In this document: positions 38,200-47,330 of the stretch, piece by piece
How positions within the stretch are numbered: the stretch's first letter is position 1
Layout: each line of letters starts with the position of its first letter
Assembly (NCBI GenBank): GCA_963825305.1
Contig: CAWGTA010000012.1
Location: forward strand, 248,001 to 312,000
Source: PSRJ01 sp963825305
GTDB lineage: Bacteria; Acidobacteriota; Terriglobia; Bryobacterales; Bryobacteraceae
Length of the DNA stretch: 64,000 bases
Direction: 5' to 3'
Program-made: the position numbers and the translations under genes
Notes under the pieces: model-generated
Databases searched by the model: none
Told to the model about the DNA's origin: nothing
Seen by the model: only the letters and a program-made list of their open reading frames with translations

Positions 38200-39987
38200 A
38201 TGGCCGTTCTCTTAAGTGGCTCCGCTCTCCGCAAGTCGTTTGGCGCGCGGGTCCTGTTTGACAATCTTTCGTTGAGCCTTTCCGAGGGAGACCGCACCGG
38301 TCTGATCGGCCCGAACGGCAGCGGAAAGACGACGTTGTTGGAAATTCTCGCCGGTCGTCAGGCGCCAGACGACGGAGTGCGGGCGCTGCGAAAGCAGACC
38401 AGGCTGGCCTATGTCCCGCAGGACTCGCTGTTCGGGCTGGACGATACCGTAGGGTCCGTCCTCACAGCGGCGTTGGCGGGTCTGCCCCTGGAGGAACAGG
38501 AGAGGACTACTCGCCAGGAGATGATGCTCGGGCGGGCCGGCTTCGAGGACTCCGCTACCCCGGCCGCTTCGCTCTCCGGCGGATGGAGGAAACGCCTGGC
38601 CATCGCGGCTGCCCTGGTAACTGCGCCGGACGTGCTGCTTCTGGACGAGCCGACCAATCACCTGGATCTGGAAGGAATCCTGTGGCTCGAGGGCGCGATC
38701 CAGACTGCCAATACCTGCCTGGTGATCACCCACGACCGCTATTTTCTGGAGAACATCGCCACACAAATGGTGGAGGTCAACCCGGTCTATCCACAGAGCA
38801 CGTTTCAAGTAAAAGGCAACTACAGCGAGTTTCTCGAGCGGCGGGAGGAATTTCTCGAGGCGCAGGCCAAGCAGCAGGATTCCTTGGCGACCAAAGTTCG
38901 GCGCGAAGTGGAGTGGCTGCGACGGGGACCCAAGGCACGGACCGGTAAGTCACGCGCGCGAATCGACTCCGCCGGCCGGCTGATCGAAGAACTGTCGGCC
39001 GCCACGGCTCGCAGCCGTACGGCAACCGCAAAAATCGACTTCACGGCGTCGGATCGAAAAACCAAGCGCCTCATCGAAGCCGAAGGCATCGGGAAGACAC
39101 TCGGCGGGCGCCGGCTGTTTCAAAACTTGAACCTGACCATCTCGCCCGGCGTTCGAATTGGCCTGGTGGGAGCGAACGGAAGTGGGAAGACCACACTGCT
39201 CAAAATCCTGCGAGGGGAGATGGAGCCCGACCAAGGCACCATTCGCCGGGCGGACCGGCTGCAAATTGTCAGCTTCGCGCAGGACCGGGGCGAGCACCTG
39301 GACCCTGATGTCAGCCTGCGCCGAACGCTCTGTCCGGAGGGGGACTCGGTGCTCTATCGCGGACGTCCCACGCATGTCGCGGGATGGGCCAAGCGCTTCC
39401 TCTTCCGCGAGGAGCAGCTCGAGATGCCGATGTCTAGGTTCTCGGGCGGCGAGCGCGCGCGCGCCATGATCGCACGGCTGATGCTGGCAACGGCGGACGT
39501 GCTGTTGCTCGACGAACCGACCAACGATCTGGATATTCCAACCCTGGAGGTGCTCGAGGAAAGCCTGCTCGAGTTCGCAGGCGCCGTCGTCCTGGTGAGT
39601 CACGATCGCTATCTGCTGGATCGTGTTTCCACTATGGTGATCGGTCTGAATGGCGGCGAGGGAGGGATCTTCGCCGACTATTCGCAGTGGGAGGCGTCGC
39701 GAACCGAACCGCAGCAGGGGCCCGCGGCGAAGGAGCCGCGCCCGCCCGCGCCGGAGGAAGGGCCGAAGAAGAAGCTGGCCTACCTGGAACAGCGCGAGTG
39801 GGATGCGATGGAAGCAAAGATTCTTGAGGCGGAACGGGATTTGGCCGCATGGCAACGTGAACTTCAGGAGGGCGCGTCGGATGCGAAACGAGTAAAGGAG
39901 GCCTACGAAGAACTGCAGAAGGCGCAACGGCGCGTGGAGGATCTATATGCGCGCTGGGCGGAACTGGAAGCCAAGGTCGCTAGGTGA
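38200..39987 (+). CDS. ABC-F type ATPase (Uup/Ettα-like)
   Basis: This 595-residue soluble protein has two ABC ATPase domains in one chain. The first has Walker A GPNGSGKTT, signature LSGGWRKR and Walker B LLLDEPTNHLD; the second has GANGSGKTT, FSGGERAR and LLLDEPTNDLD. A charged linker lies between (residues about 200-280), and a C-terminal coiled coil follows after a Pro/Ala-rich spacer. Lack of membrane segments is the ABC-F pattern. Such proteins act on ribosomes, in translation control or antibiotic protection, and the C-terminal coil resembles Uup. The ATG at 38200 follows GGAAAG; an ATG at 38182 is in frame but lacks a good ribosome-binding site. Confidence 0.92.
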   Translation: MAVLLSGSALRKSFGARVLFDNLSLSLSEGDRTGLIGPNGSGKTTLLEILAGRQAPDDGVRALRKQTRLAYVPQDSLFGLDDTVGSVLTAALAGLPLEEQERTTRQEMMLGRAGFEDSATPAASLSGGWRKRLAIAAALVTAPDVLLLDEPTNHLDLEGILWLEGAIQTANTCLVITHDRYFLENIATQMVEVNPVYPQSTFQVKGNYSEFLERREEFLEAQAKQQDSLATKVRREVEWLRRGPKARTGKSRARIDSAGRLIEELSAATARSRTATAKIDFTASDRKTKRLIEAEGIGKTLGGRRLFQNLNLTISPGVRIGLVGANGSGKTTLLKILRGEMEPDQGTIRRADRLQIVSFAQDRGEHLDPDVSLRRTLCPEGDSVLYRGRPTHVAGWAKRFLFREEQLEMPMSRFSGGERARAMIARLMLATADVLLLDEPTNDLDIPTLEVLEESLLEFAGAVVLVSHDRYLLDRVSTMVIGLNGGEGGIFADYSQWEASRTEPQQGPAAKEPRPPAPEEGPKKKLAYLEQREWDAMEAKILEAERDLAAWQRELQEGASDAKRVKEAYEELQKAQRRVEDLYARWAELEAKVAR

Positions 39988-40029
39988 AGTGGCGCAGAGC
40001 CGTGCCCTGCGACGAATTCTTCCGCAGCC

Positions 40030-43000
40030 CTAAAACGCGAAGCGCAGCTGGAACTCCAGGCGGCGGTTGTTCGCGGTCGAACCGGCGGCGTTCCCGTTGA
40101 AACCGCCCCCGCTCCCGTTGGAACCGTTGAAACCGCCCCCGCCAAACCCTGTATTCACGGTGGTCGCCTGGCCAAATTGGGTGGAACTCAGAACTCCCTG
40201 ATATCCGCCGGGATTGAGGTGGTTCAGCACATTCGTGAAGTTCATCCCGACCGTGACATTGTAGCGGTGCTCGGTTGTGTCGTTGCCGCCGATGCCCCCA
40301 CGCCCGCCGCCACGGCCACCGCCACCGAAGCCCCCACGGCCCCCGCCCCCGCGGCCACCTCCGCCAAAGCCGTTGCCGAATCCGCCGCCCTGTTGGCCGC
40401 CGTTGTTATTCGCTGCCTGGTTGCCTCCGCGCGTCGGACCAAACCCGAATACGCGGTAAATGCGCATGTTGATGGACACCATTCCCGCCGAAGTCAGGTA
40501 ATTCCGCGGCACCAGATTGGCCGTCTGGCCGGCCGCGACGTTAGTGTTGAAACTACCCAACGGTGTGCAAGTGACGTCTCCTTTGTTCCCGACAAAACCG
40601 GGAGGGCATACGCCCGGCAGTGCGAACGTCGGACGCGCATTGTAGTATGTGTCGCCGTAGAGATCGGAGCCGAGCAGAACGTCGTAAGGGGCGCCCGAAC
40701 GGATAGTCACGAAGGGAGCGATCCGCAGTCCGAGCGGCGCCTGCACGGAGCCCACTAACTGAATGTTGCTGCGCCGGTCGAGATTCGAGCGGCCCCAGTC
40801 GGCGGCGAAATTGTAGGGGTCTGTCGGAGTCGACGGCAGATCGTTCGCAAAGTTGAGCGTGTAGTTCCCATACATTGAGACGCGGCGGCTGAAGCGTGTA
40901 TTGAAGTTCAACTGCAGCATGTGCTGCTTCAGCATGCCACCGGACTCGTACTCAAAAATGTTCCCCGCCCCATAGCCGTACGGGAAAATGCCATTAGTCG
41001 GACCAGGAGGCAAAAGCGGATTGTAGGTGCCCGGCAACGGCGTGTTGATCGGCACTGTCTGCGGAAGATGGTTACTCCGATCGAACGTGTAGTTAATAGC
41101 GATGGTGGTATTCCGGGGCAACTGGCGTTCCACGCCGATCGCAGCCTGCAAGCTGGAGTCGGCCTTCAGGCGGGAATCCACAGTATAAATTTCGTTTTGT
41201 CCCGGGTTCAGAGTGGAAATCGCCGGGATATTCGGGTAGTTGAACGTGGGGTTATCCACGTTGTACTGGAGTTGATTCACGCCGTTGTTCAGAAAGGCTC
41301 TCTCGAATGGGCCGAAGCCGATGCGGTCATAAAAAATTCCGAAGCCTGCGCGGATCACGGTCTTCTGCCGGCCGTTTCTGGCAGCGCCGGGAGCCCAGGC
41401 GATTCCGACCCGTGGGGCCACGTCCTGGTGGTCGCTGAAAAGTGTTTGAAATTCGTAGCGCAGGCCCATGCTTAACGTCAAGTTCGAACGCACCCGCCAG
41501 TCATCCTGAATAAACGGCCCCGCATCCCACCGCGACAAGCTGACATAGGGCAGGCCGGCCTGTATCGAGAACCGCGAAGGGCCCCCGCCCAACGCCTGGA
41601 TCTGCGCAGCGCTCAACCCCGCCTGTTGCAACTGCAGATTGCGCTGATATTGAGCGAGTGACGAAATGAACGCGGTTTGGGGACTGCCACTGGCATCGTA
41701 CACGATCTGATTGTTGGCATCGAGCACCGGCTCCACTCCGCCGGTAAACGTGAAGGTGCCGTTGTATCCCTGCGGGCTGTTGTTGAGATCGCTGTCGCGG
41801 CGCACCCGTCCCCCGAAACGGATGGTATGCGTTCCGCGTGTAAACGAGGTGTAGTTCTGCAGCTCGAAGTGGTGTGTGAGGTCGTTGGTGTTTCCCAAAC
41901 CGTTGCCGCCCGCAACGAATTCATTGGCCACGTTGATCTGCGGAATCTCGTTGCCCAACGATTGCGTCCAGCTCCGGACATATTGGAATCGGGTCTCATT
42001 GACCGTGCGCGAATTGAGAACGGCCGTCTCGGTGATCATGATGTTCTGGTTGTCGCCAGTCGTGTTGTAGGCCAGGTCGGAATAGGGAGCGGGCAGGTTG
42101 TATCGGCCGAGTCCGTTGTTATCCCGGCTGTTCAATCGCTCCTCAAACCGCACCGTCAGGGTGTTGTTGGTGGACAGTTGATAGTCCAGCCGCGGGGCGA
42201 TCGTAGTATTGCTCAGGGGCGCGATGACGGCCGTGGTGATGGGAGTCACTTGCAAGTTCGTGGGATTCAGAAAGATCGCATTGGTGATCGCATTATCTTG
42301 AATATCGCGCCGGTTAAAGTCGACGAAGAAGGAAGACCGGCTGTTGATGGGGCCGCCGAAATTCCCTCCCGTCTGGCGGTTTTGGTAATCCGGCTTGTTG
42401 CTGGCGAAGGGATTCCGCGAGTTGAATTCGGCGTTGCTGTAGTTTGTGAAAATCTGGCCGCGGAATTTGTCGGAGCCAGGCTTGGTCAGAATCTCGATGC
42501 GGCCGTAACCCAGCTTGTCGTACTCGGCCGAGAACGGGTTTTGATTGATGCGGATTTCGCGAATGGATTCCTTGGGAGGCAATTGGCCGCCGGTGAATCC
42601 ATCGATATAGACCGCGCCGCCGTTCGGTCCGGCTCCCGGACCGGCCAACGCTTGCAAGGCATCCGAAAGGTCGTCGGGGTCATCCGGCAGAGCTTGCAGA
42701 TCCTCGCCTTTCAACACCAGGGCCGTGGCATTGTTGTCAGGCGCGACGCTAATGCTCGGACCGGCCTCGGCCTCCACCGTGACCTGCTGCTTTTCACCAG
42801 CCACCTGAAGCTGAATGGGAACATTCACGAAGTTCCCGGCGCTGACCGTCACTTGCCGATCCACCGTGCTGAAACCCGGGCAGCGCCACGTGAACCGTGT
42901 ACTGCCCGGGCGCGAGTCCGTTGACACTATAGCTGCCGTCGGCCTGGCTGCCTACGGTTCGCTGCACGCCATTTCCGGAAATCGAAACATCAGTGCCCGG

Positions 43001-43127
43001 AATGACCGCCCCCGAGTTATCGGTAAGCACGCCGCGCACTCCGCCGGTGGTGGACTGAGCGGCCGCAACGAACGCCATGCCATATCAGCATCACCGCCAA
43101 GCGAAATGATCTACACGATGGAATCAT
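40030..43127 (-). CDS. Oar-like TonB-dependent receptor (two frameshifts)
   Basis: This protein of about 1030 residues is an outer-membrane receptor of the Oar/CarboxypepD_reg type abundant in Acidobacteriota. The N-terminal Ig-like domain is GVLTDNSGAVIPGTDVSISG; a plug-like region contains GAVYIDGFTGGQLPPKESIR; and the beta-barrel ends with the aromatic tail FQLRFAF. A Gly-rich insertion near the C-terminus (about 65 residues of mostly Gly, Arg, Phe and Asn, roughly 40155-40430) probably forms an extracellular loop. Single-base insertions near 42873 (ttt where tt is expected, giving PGFSTVDRQVTV) and near 43079 break the frame. The N-terminus is placed at 43127 because that gives a signal peptide. 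Confidence 0.85.
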
Positions 43128-43167
43128 ATATTTGTAAGCTTTCGTTGCAAGTCTTCCGGCGAAGCGG

Positions 43168-44274
43168 CTATTCCGGCGCACTCTCCCCGCCGAAATTCCA
43201 ACCCGCCATGATGTCGCGGGTCGCGTTGGGAGATGCCGTCAGCAAGGGCTCCACGCCGGCCAGAAGACTGATCGCCGTCAGGCGGCCCGCATCGCTCCCC
43301 GCACTGCCGGAAACCATGATGGCATCGCCGGGCTTCAAATCCGCTAGAGCAACGGCGGGAAGGCGATCCAGCACTTGTCCAAGATCCTGGCCGCGGCCTG
43401 AGGCGGCGGGTGAAACGCCCGCGGCGGCGGGTGAACTGCTCGCGGCGCTTACCTGAAACCGCTGCGAGAGCCTCGCCGCCAGCGCCGGTGAAAGCCTCTT
43501 CAGAACGGAGGAGGAGTTCACAGAAATAGTCACCGGCTTTTTGCTCGCAAGATCGTTGACCCTGATTTCACCGGTCTCCGCATGAATCGTGGTGATGGTT
43601 GCCGCGATTTGACGGAACGCACCCGAGACCATCCGTTCGGCCTTCACCGTGCCGTCCTCGCGCTTATCGCCCAACACGCGGACCTGATCGCCGGGTTTAA
43701 TGTCGTTGAACGAACTCGGCAGGGTATCGCTGAACTTGACGGAATCCGGCGCATAGCGACGGTATTCGGTTTGATCCATGGTCTGAACCACGAGTGTTTT
43801 CTGGCCCGCTTTCACCGTGAAAGTCTTCGCGGCCGCGTCGATCGTGGAAACGGTTCCCGCAACTCCGCGGGTCTGCCAGTCCTGTTGCTCACGCTGTTGC
43901 TTTTGCGCAATGTCGGCCTTGCTCATGATCACCAGGGTGCGGGCCTGCAATTCTTTCCCGTCGTCGGATTTGGCGCCAACGGCCAGAACCCGGTCCCCGG
44001 CGCTGATATCCGTGAAGGCAATACGGGTCGCTTTCTTGAGATCCGTCTCCCCCGGAGGGATTCGCTGCACGGGCGTGCTTTCCGCCACAGAGACCGCCAG
44101 CGTGGCGCCGTGGTCGTCTTGCAAGACGATGCGCCGGGCCGTTGCATCCACCGAAGTTACCTGCCCGATTACCTGGCTCCGCGCCGCCGCATTCGGAGCG
44201 GCAGGCTGGGCTTGGGCCGAAATCTGATAAAAACAGGCAAACACAACCGCCTGGGCCAGACACACTCTTCTCAT
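43168..44274 (-). CDS. secreted hypothetical protein with repeated beta-barrel-like units
   Basis: No enzyme family is recognised. The 368-residue protein has a signal peptide (about 1-24) and at least three repeats of a small unit with the pattern V-T-S/I-D-A...I...D...(K-P-G-D-x-V), such as GQVTSVDATARRIVLQDDHG, AGTVSTIDAAAKTFTVKAGQ and TITTIHAETGEIRVNDLASK. Each is followed by DIKPGDQVRVLG-like loops. This resembles DUF5666-type small beta-barrels. A Ser/Ala-rich low-complexity segment lies at about 290-312. The ATG at 44274 follows GGGGGAAG. It is 41 bases from the 5' end of the TonB receptor gene on the same strand, upstream of it, so they may be co-transcribed. Confidence 0.7.
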   Translation of the reverse strand: MRRVCLAQAVVFACFYQISAQAQPAAPNAAARSQVIGQVTSVDATARRIVLQDDHGATLAVSVAESTPVQRIPPGETDLKKATRIAFTDISAGDRVLAVGAKSDDGKELQARTLVIMSKADIAQKQQREQQDWQTRGVAGTVSTIDAAAKTFTVKAGQKTLVVQTMDQTEYRRYAPDSVKFSDTLPSSFNDIKPGDQVRVLGDKREDGTVKAERMVSGAFRQIAATITTIHAETGEIRVNDLASKKPVTISVNSSSVLKRLSPALAARLSQRFQVSAASSSPAAAGVSPAASGRGQDLGQVLDRLPAVALADLKPGDAIMVSGSAGSDAGRLTAISLLAGVEPLLTASPNATRDIMAGWNFGGESAPE

Positions 44275-44431
44275 GCTTCCCCCGGATGGCTTTCGGTCGT
44301 CAGATTGAGGGGCGTCCGGATCTACAGAGCAGGTTACAGCTTGGCCGACAAAGAAGCGTGGCAACCCCCGTTTTGCGGGCTAGAATAGCCACTTCGAGTC
44401 ATGCCGCATCTTCCCCGGCGGACAAGTAAGA

Positions 44432-44519
44432 AACCGCTCCCTTTGGTCACGGCTCAGTATCAGTCAACTTCGTCGCAACGTGCTATGCCCTTACCGAGCC
44501 GTGACCGCAGGGAGCGGTC
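44432..44519. repeat. long inverted repeat, family R3 (copy 2), terminator-like
   Basis: The left arm at 44432-44459 (AACCGCTCCCTTTGGTCACG and on) pairs with the right arm at 44492-44519 (TACCGAGCCGTGACCGCAGG and on), with a loop of about 32 bases. The right arm touches the stop codon of the metallo-beta-lactamase-fold gene. It matches the copy at 7335-7436 in both arms but not in the loop. Confidence 0.75.
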
Positions 44520-45985
44520 TATTTTCTGCCGAGTGTCGCCTTGATCTCAGCGACCGTCGTGAGCCTATCAGGATTCAGGCTGTGTATCGACATGATGCGT
44601 TCGGGTTCGAGTTTCAGCCGCTCGATGTTGTCTACGAACACCCCCGTGCCGACTACCGGAGGATTGGGCACCGGGTCGCTCGCCGGGGGCAAGTTGAACA
44701 TGTCCGCGTATACCAGGATCTTCTCCTTTGGGAGATACCCGATGACGATCCCGTCGGCGTGCGGAAGCCCCTGGATCACGTGCACCTCGAACGTGCGCGT
44801 AGCGTCCTGAAAGACACGCTTATCGCCCTTAAAGCCTTCGATGATCGGCTTCTTACCGGACTTCGACATGGAGTCCGGCGCGAGGGTCCGGGGAGCCGAG
44901 AGCGATGTCATCAGGAAGGCCTTGTTCACTTCGGGAGTAACAATCGTAATGCCCTCGGCAACCACAGCCGGAAGGCCGCTGGTGTGATCGAAGTGGTGGT
45001 GCGAGATGACTCCGTAGCGGATCGGCTTGTTGGGGATGACCCGTTTCGTTTCGGCGATGACGGCCTGCGCGCGCGCTTCGTTCTGCGGTCCCGGCTCGAA
45101 GAGCAGGATGTAGTCCGCGAACTCCACGGCGAGCGAATTGTACGCGCCATGGATACGGTATACGCCCTCGGCCAACTTCTCCGATTCGGCGCCTGCAGCC
45201 GGAGCGGCGCCCGGGGGCCCGCCACCAGCACCGCCTCGCCCGCCCGCAGACGCCGTCAATAGCTGCTGGATATTCGGAGGATTGGCGTGCGCACCCAGAA
45301 TGTATGCCGTGAATGTCGGCCACCCGCCGCGCTTCTGCACGATCTCCGCCGGGAACTTCAGGCCGCTGGCGCCATCGCGATAATTCGTATACTCAGCCTC
45401 CACCAGCATGTCACCGAAGATCGGGTTCTCCAGCCAGGTCTGGACCTTCTCCACCAGGTTCTGACTGTCGATGTAGCCGACCACGCGGTAGGGCTGTCCG
45501 CCCGGAGATTTAATCGGCGAGTTGAACGTGACCACCTGGTAGCGCTTGCCGCCGACGGTCTGCGCTTTCACGGTGGCGTTATTCGCCGCCGCGCCCTTAA
45601 GAAATCCCCATGGCGTAATCCAGATCTCCAACTGCTGCGCCCAGGTCATGTTCTGCGGCGTGATGTTCTGCTGGCCGGGAGTTAACGTCGCCGCGCCGCC
45701 GGTCACGGGCACGGCGTAGTTCATCCACGTCGCGCGTGACGCCGGCTGGTTGAAATCGATGGCGCGCACGTAATCGTTCGCACCGGCCATCGGCCATGGC
45801 TGGTTGGCGTTGTTGTTTTGCCCGAGATTGCCGTTCTGGGCGACGCCATCGTATTCGATCGAATTGAGTCCATCGATGCCCATGGCCTTCGAGGCATTGC
45901 TGATGACCGTCTTCGCATCCTGCGCAGCGCCCGTTTGTGACAATACCCCGGCCGCCGCCAGGGCGAGAATCCACACTCTCCTCAT
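44519..45985 (-). CDS. secreted metallo-beta-lactamase-fold hydrolase
   Basis: This 488-residue secreted protein has a signal peptide (about 1-22), an N-terminal domain of about 250 residues with a conserved Q/N-rich start, then a metallo-beta-lactamase fold. The metal site HHHFDH is in ISHHHFDHTSGLPAV, and further metal ligands fit VIQGLPHADGIVIGYLP and VYADMF. The Gly/Pro-rich linker GGRGGAGGGPPGAAPAAG joins the halves. The MBL part may hydrolyse an ester, lactone or phosphodiester; the substrate is unknown. GGAGGAACCA precedes the ATG. The stop overlaps an R3 arm. It is divergent from the hydrolase at 46146, with an R1 repeat between. Confidence 0.82.
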   Translation of the reverse strand: MRRVWILALAAAGVLSQTGAAQDAKTVISNASKAMGIDGLNSIEYDGVAQNGNLGQNNNANQPWPMAGANDYVRAIDFNQPASRATWMNYAVPVTGGAATLTPGQQNITPQNMTWAQQLEIWITPWGFLKGAAANNATVKAQTVGGKRYQVVTFNSPIKSPGGQPYRVVGYIDSQNLVEKVQTWLENPIFGDMLVEAEYTNYRDGASGLKFPAEIVQKRGGWPTFTAYILGAHANPPNIQQLLTASAGGRGGAGGGPPGAAPAAGAESEKLAEGVYRIHGAYNSLAVEFADYILLFEPGPQNEARAQAVIAETKRVIPNKPIRYGVISHHHFDHTSGLPAVVAEGITIVTPEVNKAFLMTSLSAPRTLAPDSMSKSGKKPIIEGFKGDKRVFQDATRTFEVHVIQGLPHADGIVIGYLPKEKILVYADMFNLPPASDPVPNPPVVGTGVFVDNIERLKLEPERIMSIHSLNPDRLTTVAEIKATLGRK

Positions 45986-46036
45986 TGGTTCCTCCAGATG
46001 TATTCGTGAATGCTGAATTATGTCACGGTTCGACAC

Positions 46037-46079
46037 CCACCGGCGGCACGTAGCGCTGGCGATCCTTGTCGCCGGTGCC
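46037..46079. repeat. dispersed palindromic repeat, family R1 (copy 4)
   Basis: CACCGGCGGCACGTAGCGCT and GGCGATCCTTGTCGCC match the R1 core. It lies in the 160-base divergent gap between the MBL gene and the alpha/beta hydrolase gene. Confidence 0.7.
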
Positions 46080-46145
46080 CTGTTGCAGTGCAGCAGGAGG
46101 GATGAGAGATTGACGTTGCGACAAATCGGCATTATACTGATCGTA

Positions 46146-47330
46146 ATGCTGCACCGCAGCAATGCTGCCGATCTTCTCGGGTTTAGCCGGCTGGCGATCG
46201 ACGGCACCGTGCGCCTCACCAACTTGATTGAGGAGATTCACTACAACATCGCGGCGCCTACGCGGGGCGCGACCGGCGACATTACGGATCTGGTCTACAA
46301 CAGCATCCGCGCGATCACTGGATTGGTGGGTGCAAAGATCGATGCCACACTCACTCCACTCATACCCATACTCGGAGAGAAACGGTCCACGCGCGAACGC
46401 GAGGCCCTGCTGGCCGCGCTGAACGGCGCGCTCGGTGACTACCTGGCCGCCACGCGCAACCCACTCGCCATTTCCATGCGCCTGCGCCGGAAGGGCCGGC
46501 CGTTAACGTTGGAGCGGGCGGCTCTGGCCGCGGCGATTCCTCACCCAAGCAGGAAACTGCTGCTCCTGGTCCACGGCCTGTGCATGAGCGATTGGCAATG
46601 GACCCGCAAGGGGCACAATCATGGCACAGCGCTAGCGCGCGACCTGGGCTACACGGCGGTCCATCTACACTACAACGGCGGCTTGCACATTTCCACCAAT
46701 GGGCGAGCATTTGCCGATTTGATCGAAAAACTTCTCGATCAGTGGCCTGGACCGTTGGAAGAATTTGCCATCGTGGCCCACAGCTTCGGCGGCCTCGTAG
46801 CGCGCAGTGCCTACCACTACGGCACGGCGGCGGGCCACCGGTGGCCGAAACGTTTGGGCAAACTCATCTTCCTCGGCACGCCGCACCACGGAGCGCCGCT
46901 GGAACGCGTAGGCAACTGGGTCAACGTTATCCTGGAGCAAAGCCCGTACACTTCTCCACTGGCACAGCTCGGCAAGATTCGCAGCGCCGGCATCACCGAT
47001 CTGCGCTACGGCAACCTGCTGGATGAAGATTGGGAAGGGCGCGATCGCTTCGAGCATTCGGGAGACCAGCGCCGCCCGGTCCCGCTGCCGCAAAACGTGC
47101 GGTGTTACGCGATCGCGGCCACCACCGGAAACGCGCTCTTAGGCGACGGGCTGGTGCCAGTGGACAGCGCTTTAGGTCGTCACTCGGACCCCGGCCGATC
47201 TCTAACCTTTTCCAAATCCCGGCAATGGATCGGCTACGGCATGAACCACTGGGACCTGCTCAACAAGTCAGCAGTGTATGAACAGATCGTTAGGTGGCTC
47301 GTCACTTCCTCAGCGCCGCCTGCCAGTTGA
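46146..47330 (+). CDS. alpha/beta-hydrolase (esterase/lipase-like)
   Basis: This 394-residue protein has a helical N-terminal domain (about 1-130) and an alpha/beta-hydrolase domain. The oxyanion segment LLLLVHGLCMSDWQW and the nucleophile elbow VAHSFGGLVAR (A-H-S-F-G) are clear, and a downstream LGTPHHGAPLER block is typical of the lipase/esterase subgroup acting on long-chain esters. A catalytic His is likely in GYGMNHWDLL near the C-terminus. The ATG at 46146 is chosen over upstream ones because the region before it is an R1 repeat. It converges on the kinase gene with an overlap of 29 bases at the ends. Confidence 0.82.
   Translation: MLHRSNAADLLGFSRLAIDGTVRLTNLIEEIHYNIAAPTRGATGDITDLVYNSIRAITGLVGAKIDATLTPLIPILGEKRSTREREALLAALNGALGDYLAATRNPLAISMRLRRKGRPLTLERAALAAAIPHPSRKLLLLVHGLCMSDWQWTRKGHNHGTALARDLGYTAVHLHYNGGLHISTNGRAFADLIEKLLDQWPGPLEEFAIVAHSFGGLVARSAYHYGTAAGHRWPKRLGKLIFLGTPHHGAPLERVGNWVNVILEQSPYTSPLAQLGKIRSAGITDLRYGNLLDEDWEGRDRFEHSGDQRRPVPLPQNVRCYAIAATTGNALLGDGLVPVDSALGRHSDPGRSLTFSKSRQWIGYGMNHWDLLNKSAVYEQIVRWLVTSSAPPAS

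Noticed and set aside
40155..40430. CRISPR-like short repeats in the Gly-rich region
   Set aside because: The repeats are codon-phase Gly/Arg units inside an open frame, without constant repeats and unique spacers. No CRISPR array was seen anywhere in the window.
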